Of a stretch of DNA of 64,000 nucleotides, positions 11,132-21,195 are shown in pieces (position 1 is the first letter of the stretch; every line of letters starts with the position of its first letter). This stretch comes from Leuctra nigra (taxonomy: Eukaryota; Arthropoda; Insecta; Plecoptera; Leuctridae). Both the position numbers and the translations under genes were made by a program. The notes below the pieces were generated by a model. That model saw only the letters and a list, made by a program, of their open reading frames with translations, was not told the DNA's origin and ran no database searches. The stretch is from positions 20,902,069 through 20,966,068 of the forward strand of contig OW203771.1 of NCBI GenBank assembly GCA_934045905.1. Reading direction: 5' to 3'.

Positions 11132-12931
11132 TCATGAGGAAGAAGTCAAAGACTTGACACAAAACTCGGCATCTTCGTCAAATACTTCTCCATCTGGACA
11201 ACGGTACAACAACGGATACATCCCCTTTCCATCCCACGTGCAGATGTAGTAGAAGCTCGGGTTTCCTGTGAGAGCCCCAGACTGCGACAAACTAACGCAA
11301 GGCACAACAGGACCTCGATCACAAATATCATCATCGACAGGCAAGTCACACTGTCCGGTAGCTATGTTGTAGGCAGAGTCGACGCACGAAGAAACTATAG
11401 AATACGGATACGTGGAGCAGGTATGGTAGATGGAGCAGAAGTAAGGATCAGGGAATACTCCTTCTTGTGTGCATTTCAAAGGAGCTCCGTAACACCTAGA
11501 GGAAACAGAACAGAATGCATCACCGAAGATCGGGGCATGGCAGTATGATAAATGATCGGAATCACAATATGACGAAGCTCCATCAAGAAACAGGATGCCT
11601 CGGCAGTCGTCGGTACATCTGATGAAGGATGAGACTGAACCATCTGTTGTAGTCGTATCAGCATAACCATCTGTCGAAGTACCATCACTTGTACCATCTG
11701 TTGTGGAACCATCCGTTGTAAGTGGAGTTAGTGTCTCAGTAGGAATGACGCTGGTAGAGGTTTGAGTTGGGGTTGAAGTAATAGTGGTGACATCATCGCA
11801 ATCGTCAAGAGTTTCATCGAAAGTTCCTCCATCAGGACATTGGAACAATAACGGATATAACACACCTCCTTCTCCTATTTCATCCCGGGTGCATCTGTAG
11901 TAGTAGTTCGGGTTGGCCACGAGGGCTCCAGCCTGGTCGATGTCATTGCATTGAGGAACAGGTTTGTCACTACAGGGTAGAGGTCTGTCACATTCACCAG
12001 TGACGATGTTGTAAGCAAAGTCACCGACTTCCATGCAGTCGCGTGGTACCGAGTAGCTGCCTTCTGCCGAGCAGGTGTGGTAGATGGAACAGAAGTACGG
12101 GTCAGGGTAGACACCATCTTGAGCGCACAACAACGGAGCTCCTTCGCACTGAGCCGATACCGAACAGACGGGTTCAAGTAAAGGAGAGTCATGACAGTAA
12201 TGATCGTAAGGCAAAATGCAAGGTTGCGAAGCTGCAGGTATGTCAATACCATTTGAACAATACACTTTTGCACGACAGTCATTTGAACAGACATATCCTG
12301 TGAACAGCTCTTTGCATGAGCTCGGACGTTTGCACGTATCGTCGTCCGCACTAAATTCTTCTCCATCTGCACACTTACGCAATTCAGGGTAAAGTATATT
12401 GTTATTGCCTGGATCCTGGATGCATCTGTAATAGTACTGGGGGTTTGCAATGAGAGGTCCCGATTGGCCGGTGATTGTACATTCCGGTACCGGAGTATTC
12501 TGGCACGCTGCAGCATTGAGAGGTAAGTCACATGTGTTGCTTACAATACTGTAAGCGAGGTTACCTTCATCTCCGCAATCATGGACTTGGGAGTACGATT
12601 CATTAGTGCAAGTGTGGTACAAGGTACAGAAGTACGGATCAGGGAATTGTCCTGGTTCAGCACACATCATTGGTGCTCCGAAACATCTTGGAGACACGGA
12701 ACAATCTGCATCCATTGTAGGCGAGTGATGACAGAATTGTGACTGACAGTGTGTGATGCTGGAGAATTCATTGCTGACGCATGCGCCAAGCAGCTTGCAA
12801 TCCTCAGAACAAATTAATACCGATGTACTGTTGCAGTATGCTTTGTCCACATTCATTGGATTCCAATACTGTAGTATGTCTTGTTTTGGCAGGTGATAAG
12901 AAGCGATGTGCTTTGCAGAGTTTGTCAGAGC
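11132..12931 (-). CDS. Secreted protein with peritrophin-like chitin-binding repeats, main exon (left arm)
   Basis: A 3' splice site (TTGCACAATTTTCTTCAG) opens a 599-codon terminal exon in phase 0; exon 1 (15865-15903) adds 13 codons, giving about 612 residues. Three repeats of about 160 residues lie near 54-213, 228-391 and 452-604. Each contains the block GxFPDPYFCxxYHTC, a later YxIxxxxCDLP and a second half with NPxxYYxC...CPDGxxFDE. The cysteine spacing fits paired CBM14/peritrophin-A-like modules, and aromatic residues between cysteines would stack on chitin. A Thr/Ser/Asp-rich linker (about 394-447, TTDG repeats) is a likely O-glycosylation site. Expected role: chitin binding in peritrophic matrix, perimicrovillar layer or cuticle. 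Stop TGA at 11134-11132; poly(A) signal at 10824-10819. The protein differs strongly from the right-arm copy. Confidence 0.9.
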   Translation of the reverse strand, partial: ALTNSAKHIASYHLPKQDILQYWNPMNVDKAYCNSTSVLICSEDCKLLGACVSNEFSSITHCQSQFCHHSPTMDADCSVSPRCFGAPMMCAEPGQFPDPYFCTLYHTCTNESYSQVHDCGDEGNLAYSIVSNTCDLPLNAAACQNTPVPECTITGQSGPLIANPQYYYRCIQDPGNNNILYPELRKCADGEEFSADDDTCKRPSSCKELFTGYVCSNDCRAKVYCSNGIDIPAASQPCILPYDHYCHDSPLLEPVCSVSAQCEGAPLLCAQDGVYPDPYFCSIYHTCSAEGSYSVPRDCMEVGDFAYNIVTGECDRPLPCSDKPVPQCNDIDQAGALVANPNYYYRCTRDEIGEGGVLYPLLFQCPDGGTFDETLDDCDDVTTITSTPTQTSTSVIPTETLTPLTTDGSTTDGTSDGTSTDGYADTTTTDGSVSSFIRCTDDCRGILFLDGASSYCDSDHLSYCHAPIFGDAFCSVSSRCYGAPLKCTQEGVFPDPYFCSIYHTCSTYPYSIVSSCVDSAYNIATGQCDLPVDDDICDRGPVVPCVSLSQSGALTGNPSFYYICTWDGKGMYPLLYRCPDGEVFDEDAEFCVKSLTSSS

Positions 12932-13094
12932 CTGAAGAAAATTGTGCAATTTGATATTTACATTTTTGACTGGGGAGAAAAGTGTGGATGAGGTACCAAC
13001 AAAGAGTAATATTATTCAATTATTTAGGGCCCAGTGGCTGATTTCACAAAAAGTTTTATCTGCTCATACGTATTATCAAAAATACCACGTTAAA

Positions 13095-13220
13095 TGAAAG
13101 ATTTGAGCGAGCGTAGAGAGTGTCTCCATTCTGCACTTTTGTACACTTTTTGTATTTTTTTTGTTTGCTTTTTTCCCGACGCCACCGGTCTCATTGTTTA
13201 TCCGATCGAACTGAAATTTT
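13095..13220 (-). repeat. Dispersed repeat ending CTACGCTCGCTCAA (left arm)
   Basis: Minus strand: GTGTGCAAAATTTCAGTTCG, then an A-rich stretch and a terminal CGCTCGCTCAA. The same order occurs at 17650-17815 and 61040-61157, so it is a repeat family rather than a gene. Confidence 0.65.
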
Positions 13221-13485
13221 GCACACATACTAATAACTACAACTTAGTATAGGAATGTCTTTCATAAATATACTAATAACAAACATAATGTGTTCAACTA
13301 ATTTTGTTGGATTAAGAAAGTGTCCATCTTCAGATACAAATGTGCAAACTTTGATTTGGGCAAATCGAACTGTGAATGTTTTGGGTGCATATTGTGAGCG
13401 GGAACACAATTTTAAACATTTGGACCATTTTTTAGTTCAGAGCTATAATTATTTGAAAACAAATCTTTTTGCGAATGAACTATTC

Positions 13486-13990
13486 AATATCAAGTTTGCT
13501 TTCAAGTCCTTGAATTCAAGCCCTTGAACGCAACCCTTGAATTCAACCACTTGAATGGGCATTTACACTGTTCAAGCTTCAAGTCGTAACATAACCTAAA
13601 ATAGTAACTTCTTGCAAAGAACATGTTATTAATATTGTGCTAGATTTTGGATGCCACATAGACACATATTGTGTATTTAATGAAACAGTTGTCTCTCGTG
13701 ATTATGACATATCGGTAACTAATTAATATTTGCTAGAATATGTTAAAATCTGGAATTGGCGGGAAAATCTTGAAAGATATTGGAGAGAGGGGCGGAGCCA
13801 GAGTTGTGGCGTGGGTTCTGATTGGTTCAAGTCGTTCAAGTCTTTCAAGTCTTCAAGGAAAATAGGACATGTTCTAAATAGGTTCAAGTCTTGAATTCAA
13901 GGGTTGAACGCTTCAAGTTATCCGTTTAGACTATTCAAGGGGTTGAATTCAAGGGTTGAATTCAAGGACTTGAAAGTAAACTTGAACAGT
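13486..13990. mobile_element. MITE with terminal arrays of TTCAAG/CTTGAA (left arm)
   Basis: About 70 bp at each end are inverted versions of one another, built from many TTCAAG or CTTGAA hexamers (for example TTTCAAGTCCTTGAATTCAA). The middle is ordinary AT-rich DNA. It lies in intron 1 of the chitin-binding gene. Class unknown; exact ends uncertain. Confidence 0.65.
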
Positions 13991-14083
13991 GTAAATCAGG
14001 CTTAAGTGGTATAATAATAAGCAGATAAACATTTAAATAATTCCATTAATAGCTAAAAAAAAAAAAAAAATTACACGTATCTG

Positions 14084-15495
14084 CAGTGCGATTGTATAAC
14101 TTTCTTAGCCGAGATAATGGATCGTTATCTATAACATTTGATGAAAGTGTGATTGTATAACATTTTGCTAACAATCTAAATGAAAAACAAATGACTACGC
14201 TGCTTGGAGATAACGATTGCTTTGTACCCAGCCATTATCGATAACAATATTAGGATTTTGACATTTATATCACTATTAACAGCGATACAAGGTATAGTAT
14301 AGTAAAAAAAGCAAGATAATTACAATGTTACACATATTACCATTTTATTATTACTTAGGTAATGAAAACCTGGTCTTTATTTATGTCAAAATTAGATGTT
14401 TAAATTGCGAGGTGAAATGTCGCGTGATGAGTCAGCTGGATTTTGAGGTTATGGTGACACTTGAATTCGTGGGTGACAGATTGGTGATGGCAAATATTTA
14501 TGCATTTCTCTTTCGTCTGCTTTTGAGATTGGGTACCGAATAAATTCGACATTTTGCTTGCTTTTCACAAATAATTTTTTCAAAATTTTGCCATTATTTT
14601 ATATAATATTTACAAATATTATTTTTAGGATAAAAAAAATGAAATTAAGAAAGTACTATTTCAAAATTTTGCAAAAATTTTATAAAATTTTCACAAGTCA
14701 ATGTAAAAATAATTTAAAATATTTTACCTAATAGCTTCATAATTTTTTTATAATTTTTAAAAATCTTGACAAATTATTTTTTGGGGAACATTTTACAAGA
14801 TTTTGGCTAAATTTTGTCAAAAATTTCAAAATTAACAGAAAATGTTCCAAAATAATGATTGAAATGTAGAAATAATCTGACAATCTCAGATGGGATGATG
14901 TATAGTATATGAACTGCAAATTTTCCGGAGGTCAAATCTTTTAAAATTTGCAGTTCATATACTAAAATAATGATTCGTGAAAATAGAAGTCAAAATAACA
15001 TAGAAAAAATATTTTAATATTTTTCAATTGCTTTTTGTATGAATTTTTAAAATATTAAATAAAAAATAGCTGTAAAGATTTATAAAATTTTGGCAAAATT
15101 TTGAAAAAAAATATTTGTGAATATATTTAGCAAAATTGTGTGTCAACTAATTAAATAACATGTTTTTAAATAAAGTAAAACCTACCTTGAAGACATATTT
15201 TAATTCTAAAATTGTTTCTTCAAAGAGTTTGAAACAAAACTTAAAATCACAGCATACTTTAAACATTCGAATTTTCATTTTAAAATAATACTGCAATTTC
15301 ATTGGATGGTTTAAAACGGATGTGACGTAAGGATACCGCCAACTTTGAAAGATCTAAATACAATTTATATCTCAACGATTTTTATTGTTATCCTTATACA
15401 ATCACACTGGTTGCTAGTGAACGATAATGATCGTTAGGGAAACCATTATTGTTATTGATATTGTTAGCATTTGGGAAAGTTATACAATCGCACTG
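14084..15495. mobile_element. TIR element, hAT-like ends, non-autonomous (left arm)
   Basis: A perfect 21-bp terminal inverted repeat begins CAGTGCGATTGTATAAC. Internal copies GTGTGATTGTATAAC and its complement lie about 70 bp in from each end. A central hairpin (GTATATGAACTGCAAATTTT and its complement, 14899-14965) and AAAATTTTG-rich sequence fill the middle. There is no coding potential and no clear target duplication. Confidence 0.72.
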
Positions 15496-15864
15496 CTGAT
15501 GTTCAATTGTTCCAGAGTGTATGGAGATTGGAAAGTTTCAATGAAAATAAGAAATATTGTAGTATTGTATTATCTTTGATTGAGTAGACCGCTTTCGGTG
15601 AGGTTCACTCATCAACACATGTAAAAGTTTTCCAACTAATATTTCAGAAGCTATAAAAAAGTACAACATTTAGGATTCCATTCCATATAAAAATACGTGT
15701 TTTAGATTTATCGCATTTTTGCGAATACTATACTAATATTGGTGAATCATAGATTTGTACTTGCACGTAAATATTTTTAAATAAGTATGTATACTGTGTA
15801 ACCGTTTGCGTTTACCCTTAATTTCCTGAAAATATTATTGCTTTTGAAATTTTATATTACTTAC

Positions 15865-15903
15865 GATTAATATCGCAGTCAATATTATTGCGTAACCACC
15901 CAT
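15865..15903 (-). CDS. Chitin-binding protein gene, exon 1 with signal peptide (left arm)
   Basis: Minus-strand ATG at 15903-15901 in strong context (GGAACCATGGG) encodes MGGYAIILTAILI and ends exactly at a GTAAGT donor (15864-15859) in phase 0. Joined to the phase-0 acceptor at 12932 it gives a hydrophobic core continuing into ALTNSA, a convincing signal peptide with cleavage after NSA. The roughly 2.9-kb intron carries transposon debris. The exon link is inferred from phase and the completed signal peptide. Confidence 0.7.
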
Positions 15904-16604
15904 GGTTCCTTTCGATCACTCAATGAGCATAACAAAATTGTTTTCACTTGTCTTTATTTGAATCGTTATCCCAAGATAAAATGCCAATGGATCATGATAC
16001 CTATACATTTTGTTGTTTGATCTTAGGATCGAATTTCTAACATAATCATTAATTTTCAAGGGATCAAACGGGATAAAGATAGTAGATCATGGTCGAACTT
16101 TTTGATGGAGCGATTTTTGCAATCTCTTTGTCGATTATAAACATCTATGTTTATCAAGGTATGATCCTGGTCTGTGGTATGACGCATGTACACAGTCGCC
16201 TCCCAGACTTAGTTCTGGCGCCTCAGGGCACATCCCCTTGCTTGCGCCTGCAGTTTCGACAACTTTACATACATTGCAGTATGTATGTTGCCGATTAGCT
16301 ATATACTTTGGGAACCACAACCGATCGATAATGATGTAAACAAATCAATCCGAATAGCACGAGTCATTGGCTCGACGTAAATAATACTTTCCAAACAGTA
16401 ATGTGATTTGGTCTGAGGAAAGGAACCTTATGGTGAAATAGGTAGTTTCTAGTTATCGCTAATCAAAGTTATAATGCGTAATACACTATTTTAATTTTAT
16501 AAATAATGACCTGAACGGCCGACAAAATTATTTTATTACACATCTCGAGTTTTCCTCTACTATTCAGTGATCTTCAGGAGTAAATTACCCTCCCCCACCT
16601 GATA

Positions 16605-16624
16605 CCCCCCCCCCCCCCCCCCCC
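16605..16624. repeat. Poly-C run and nearby poly-G run (left arm)
   Basis: Twenty C here, and G-rich homopolymer at about 16760-16785, inside a stretch with the dispersed motif GGGCGTCGGCAGGATTTCAG. The mirror G run at 43712-43732 has 21, and the C-rich mirror at 43553 differs in length. Such runs are error prone. Confidence 0.8.
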
Positions 16625-17113
16625 GTAACCCCGGATCGGATGGATTAATAGTGACACATCGAAATCTCACAAATTCAAACAAGACAAAATTTTACATTGG
16701 GCCTAAAAAATTCCAAAGATTATTTACAAAAACATGGGCGTCGGCAGGATTTCAGCCAGAGGGGGGTGGGGGGGGGGGGGGGGGGCCAAAGCAAGAAAAA
16801 CGATTTTCCATGGATTAAGGGGGGTGTGGTGGTGCCCCTCACACTGCTTGCGGTTTTTTAGGTTTTTTGACAGTTTGAAATCAATTTTGAAACGTTTTGA
16901 GGTGTATTTTGTTGAAACACATAAAGTTGACACTGGTGTGGTGGGTGGTCCTACCTTGCCTCGCATGGATTTTTGTTTTTGTGACGCTTTGAAATGAAGA
17001 TTTTAAGATTTTTTGTTTTCCGTTATGTTTTCCGGACATTCCGGCACCCATACCTACACGAAGATATGAAGACGAAAATGTAATCATACAAATTATACAT
17101 AAACTCGTAAATC

Positions 17114-17345
17114 CTGAATAAAGAAGGTGTTAACATTAATCAAACTAGTAATGAGATCTACAAGATTTGGATGGAAACGATTCAAGATCAGATAAGAAGA
17201 TAAGAAGGTGGAAAATAGTTTTAATTTTACATTGACAAGCTATTTTCCACCTTCTTATCTTCTTATCTGATCTTGAATCGTTTCCATCCAAATCGTGTAG
17301 AGCTCATTACTAGTTTGATTAATGTTAACACCTTCTTTTATTCAG
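17114..17345. mobile_element. Near-perfect 232-bp hairpin MITE (left arm)
   Basis: Arms of about 105 bp starting CTGAATAAAGAAGGTGTTAA pair almost completely around a short loop near 17220. The same first 15 bases occur alone at about 28754, suggesting a related end elsewhere. Confidence 0.8.
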
Positions 17346-17649
17346 TATTGCCATCGTAAACTTACATCGTAACTTACAATCGGAAAACAAAAGTAATAAC
17401 AATTATTTTTAATTTTATTATATTCTTTTACTGTAAGCTTTGTTACTTATTCGTAGAAAAAAAGCAGCAGTTTGAACTAGTACAAATTGATTTGCATATA
17501 AACAAGTTTTTTAAACGATGTTATCTCAAAAAACGCTGGTTTTCCATATTAAATCCCGACACTCTCAATTCATCCGGATCGTTTTCAAAAATGTTGTAGA
17601 TTTGATACTTTTTTTAATAAGATTTTTTTTTATTTAAATTCAATCTCTC

Positions 17650-17815
17650 GGTATAGTTGAGCGAGCGAAGCGAGCGACTCCATTTGGCTCTTTTAGCACG
17701 GACCTCTGTTTTTTTTTTTGTTTTTTTTTTTTTTTGTTTTTGTATGCTAAAGGAAGCAATAGAAGTCGCACCGTTTCACCGATCGACCTGAAATTTTGCA
17801 CACATGTAAAGACAA
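17650..17815 (-). repeat. Dispersed repeat ending CGCTTCGCTCGCTCAA (left arm)
   Basis: Second member of the family: GTGCAAAATTTCAGGTCGAT, poly-A stretches, GTCGCTCGCTTCGCTCGC end. Right-arm mirror 42524-42689. Confidence 0.65.
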
Positions 17816-18386
17816 CCTTCTCTGTTTGCAGACCCAATTTTTTTTTGAAATCCATCCATTGGTTCATTGTTAAAATAAGTATCTCCTGATAGCCTAAAAA
17901 ATGAAAATGGTCTTCGAGAAATGTGATCAAACTCATATTTAGCATGGTCAGTAAGACCAACAATGTCACTTATTTTACCAATTTTCAGCCGAATCTGTCA
18001 AGAAAGTATGCACTTATTGACATTTTTAATAGCTGTCAGAAATGAAACATTGAAAATGAATGTCTTTCCAATGCAACTGAATCTGATTTGCTTTAGGTAC
18101 AAGAGTGTTTTGATGGTATGTACACTTTTTTAGTGAAAAGCAGATATTTTTATGTGTATTGAGTTGATCAAATTTGAATAATTCAATTTGGATCATAGTT
18201 TCCAACAAATCATTTCGAGTTTTTAAGGACCTTGATTGTCTTTTCGTCAATCGTAGTTCTGATGGCCGTGCCTCCCGTGTTTCTACTTGGCTGATTTTGC
18301 ATCCAGGAGGGATTAGAAACATAAGCTCACATTTCAATTATATCATTGAGTGGCGTTTGTTCTCTTCTAGCGTTCACACGTCATTC

Positions 18387-18479
18387 CATTTCATTTCATT
18401 TCATTTATTTTTGTTGGATTATATTACATTACATATTTTGATGATGCACACTCCCGTAAGCCACGCTTGTTTGGGAGTG
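18387..18479 (-). mobile_element. LINE 3' tail with stem-loop and AAATG repeats (left arm)
   Basis: Minus strand: CACTCCC...GTGGCT...GGGAGTG stem-loop (18479-18449) followed by an AATAAATG/AAATG-repeat tail. It looks like the 3' terminus of a non-LTR element whose body is missing. Confidence 0.5.
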
Positions 18480-18647
18480 CGTTAACCAGTATTATAATAT
18501 AGTTACAAAACAGTAGATATTAAAACAGTAAAACAATAAAACAATAAAACAGCATGAAAATAATCGGTTACCGACACAATTATAGAATTCAAAAATACAA
18601 AACATGGCATTCACTTGTAAGTTAGTATTGATAATTCATCACTAGTT

Positions 18648-18649
<2 letters not shown>

Positions 18650-18678
<29 letters not shown>
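18650..18678. repeat. CAA microsatellite (left arm)
   Basis: About nine to ten CAA triplets; the right-arm TTG mirror is near 41661-41690. Confidence 0.9.
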
Positions 18679-18843
18679 AGAAGCTATTGGCGTTTAAAAC
18701 CTGGTTAGGTAGCAGCACTTGTCCTGTGTAGGATAGACAAGGTGTATAGAAGTAGTGTGTAGTGTTTTCGGGCTAGAGCAGCCTTCATTGACGATTTATG
18801 AACTTATTTCAGATATATCAAAACAATATAATACAAGTCTTAC

Positions 18844-19065
18844 CAGAGTAAAAGAAGTTCTCTGCTTTGAAATGTTCCCCACACACTAACATCATAGAAT
18901 AATGAAACTAACATGCATTTTGGAAACCCTCTTGCCAACCTTCAAAGCAGATTGCAGATGATTGTTTCTCCCGCACATCGTCCTTCGGGAATAAATGAAA
19001 GGAGAGTCCATCTGCAGCTGTTGATTCTTTGTTTGAACATTGAGGAACACTACAGTATCGATTTG
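18844..19065 (-). pseudogene. THAP-domain exon with in-frame stop (left arm)
   Basis: Minus strand, bounded by AAATCAG (acceptor) and GTAAGA (donor). It encodes a THAP zinc-finger signature: CSVPQCSN, then LSFHLFPKDD, a central W, then VCGEHFKAENFF, matching the C-x(4)-C...C-x(2)-H layout with the F-P-x-D core. An in-frame TAG lies between the central W region and VCGEHF, so this copy cannot encode a full domain if the reading is right. THAP domains bind DNA in P-element transposases and in host factors. It lies just beyond the retrotransposon's 3' end. Confidence 0.65.
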
Positions 19066-19378
19066 CTGATTTAATTTGCTTTTAAATAGGTAAATTCACC
19101 GGTTGAACATCCATTGACAGATGAAAACAAATGAAAAACAAAAGATTTTTCACCTAGATAGATTAGTTGGCGAAGCAGCCTCCAGATGTCGACTCCTTTG
19201 ATTTTAAACGCGAATAGACATTTAATTATAATGATACCACATTAATACAACCATGTTAGATTATAATTATAATAGATATAAATAGATGTAATAGATATTA
19301 TGTTTTGAAGACCAACTAGCTCAGTATGAACATTTTGATAGATAAATAGCTAAATTGTAAAACATTTGAGAATCAAAA

Positions 19379-21154
19379 TTATACATAAATTATACTCTTT
19401 ATGACGTCAATTGGAGTTTCCCGTAGCCATTCCTTTAATTCAAATTTAAGCACTTTACAGGATTGTTTAGAAGACCCTAAAGTATTACGTATGTTAATTG
19501 GAACTGAATTATACAACTTGGGACCGATGAACACACCACATCGTTGAGCGAAACTTGACCGGACTCTCTCTATATCCATTTTACCGCTGGTTTTGGATCT
19601 TGTTGAATTGTTTAGTTCTCGGACTGATTTAGGATTTTTATTGTAATGGATGTGAGTAATTAAGAATTTTGCAAATAATTTTGGGATTTGTAGAACATTT
19701 GCCTCTTTATATAGTTGTATTGTATTGAATCTTCGATCCTTTTTATAAATAATTTTTAAAACTGTGTTTTGTATTGTACTAATTGATTTTATAAACGATC
19801 TACAGGCCCCGCCCCAGCTAGTTATTCCGTACTGAATCACAGATTGAACCAGTGCAAAGTAAACAAGCCGGAGAGTACTTATTGTTAAAATGTTCCGAAG
19901 ATTATAGAATTTATGAAGCGTAGCTCTTATTTTCTTTGATGTGTTCGTGATATGTTTTATCCAGTTTAGATGTTGATCAATTGTTATTCCCAGATAATTA
20001 GTGTCACTTGCTTTTGCTAAAATATGGCAAGTACATTTTTCACTGCTACAAGTAGAGTCATGTACTCGTATTGCGGCATTTATTGGTTGAGTGTTGATCC
20101 GGGGAGTGAATGCGATGAACATGGACTTGGCAGTATTTAATGTTAGTAAGTTGTTATCTAACCACATCTTAATTTTTCTCATCATAAGTTCAGCTACTAT
20201 AAACGTTTCGTCCCAGGATTTCTCTGAAATTATGAGAGCAGTGTCATCCGCAAAAGTAATTAACTGCCCTTCTAATTCCATATTGCATAATTCATTGATG
20301 TAGATTGTAAAAAGTAAGGGACCCAATACAGTTCCCTGTGGAACTCCGAATTTAATCGTTCTGCTCTTGCTCATGACACCATTAATCATTACCGTCTGTT
20401 CCCTATCAGATAGATAGCTCTTTAAAAGTTTAAGGGGTACATCCCGGATACCATAGAAATCGAGTTTAGCAAGTAATTTTTCATGTTGAACCGTGTCAAA
20501 GGCTTTCGCCAAATCAAGAAATATAGCAATAGGTTTATTCTTCATGTCCATTTGTTTTGAAATTGTTTCAGTCAACTTGAATATTGCATCCTGGGTACTC
20601 AATCTCTCCCTGAAACCATATTGGTTTACTGATATTAACTTGTTGGACTCCAGGTAATCGTAAATTCTGCTTTTTATGCATTGTTCAATAACTTTCGACA
20701 GGTTGTTTAGAATCGAAATGGGTCTAAAACCGTCGACTGTTGTACTATTTGTTTTTTTAGGAATTGGAATAACTTTAGCTACTTTAAAATGAGAAGGAAA
20801 TATTCCTTTCGTGAAACTACAATTTACAATGTGATGAAGTGGAATTGATATATAATGTTTGATTGCTTTTAGAGTAATTATATTAATGTTATCAGCCCCA
20901 GCGGCTGTACTATTTCCAAGGTTACTTATAGTTTGGATAATTTCTTTATGCGACACGGGTTCAAAATGAAAGGAATGAGCACTCGCTTGCTCGTTATTGT
21001 TTCTTGTGCCATCCATGCTATTCTGAGTGGAGTTATTTATCTTCAAGGCCATTTCTTCCCCAATGTCAGTAAAAAAATCTACAAAAACATTTGCTGCTTG
21101 GTATGGGTGTTCGTTGACTTTTATCAGACCGTTATTAGTTTCTAATTTCTTCAT
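19379..21154 (-). CDS. Retrotransposon reverse transcriptase (left arm)
   Basis: 591 codons with the ordered RT blocks: GFRPISILNNLSKVIE, NQYGFRERLSTQDA, AIFLDLAKAFDTVQHEKL, FGVPQGTVLGPLLF, the catalytic TFADDTA, then LGITIDQHLNW. The C-terminal part resembles the tail of CR1/jockey-group enzymes. The frame has no internal stop, so the copy is young. The nominal ATG is not a true start: the frame is open upstream to the poly-A frameshift, with the motif TWQIINEINNK. Confidence 0.9.
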   Translation of the reverse strand: MKKLETNNGLIKVNEHPYQAANVFVDFFTDIGEEMALKINNSTQNSMDGTRNNNEQASAHSFHFEPVSHKEIIQTISNLGNSTAAGADNINIITLKAIKHYISIPLHHIVNCSFTKGIFPSHFKVAKVIPIPKKTNSTTVDGFRPISILNNLSKVIEQCIKSRIYDYLESNKLISVNQYGFRERLSTQDAIFKLTETISKQMDMKNKPIAIFLDLAKAFDTVQHEKLLAKLDFYGIRDVPLKLLKSYLSDREQTVMINGVMSKSRTIKFGVPQGTVLGPLLFTIYINELCNMELEGQLITFADDTALIISEKSWDETFIVAELMMRKIKMWLDNNLLTLNTAKSMFIAFTPRINTQPINAAIRVHDSTCSSEKCTCHILAKASDTNYLGITIDQHLNWIKHITNTSKKIRATLHKFYNLRNILTISTLRLVYFALVQSVIQYGITSWGGACRSFIKSISTIQNTVLKIIYKKDRRFNTIQLYKEANVLQIPKLFAKFLITHIHYNKNPKSVRELNNSTRSKTSGKMDIERVRSSFAQRCGVFIGPKLYNSVPINIRNTLGSSKQSCKVLKFELKEWLRETPIDVIKSIIYV

Positions 21155-21195
21155 TTCATATGAACTATTTTTCTTCTTGTTATTAATTTCATTTA

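Larger units (their letters stand above)
15904..18386. other. No gene: 5' flank of the chitin-binding gene and repeats (left arm)
   Basis: A GC-richer patch at 16170-16260 of unknown meaning, the homopolymer region, the hairpin MITE and the CGCTCGCTCAA repeat. No promoter pair is recognised. A 103-codon frame at 18026-18337 is identical in both arms but has no recognisable motif. Confidence 0.5.

Noticed and set aside
12043..12303. Plus-strand and alternate-frame ORFs within the chitin-binding exon
   Set aside because: Shadows of the cysteine-rich frame, with no family features.
16724..16997. Pro/Gly-rich frames at the poly-G and poly-C runs
   Set aside because: Low-complexity translation of homopolymers whose lengths differ between arms; also rejected as a G-quadruplex claim because the runs are error prone.
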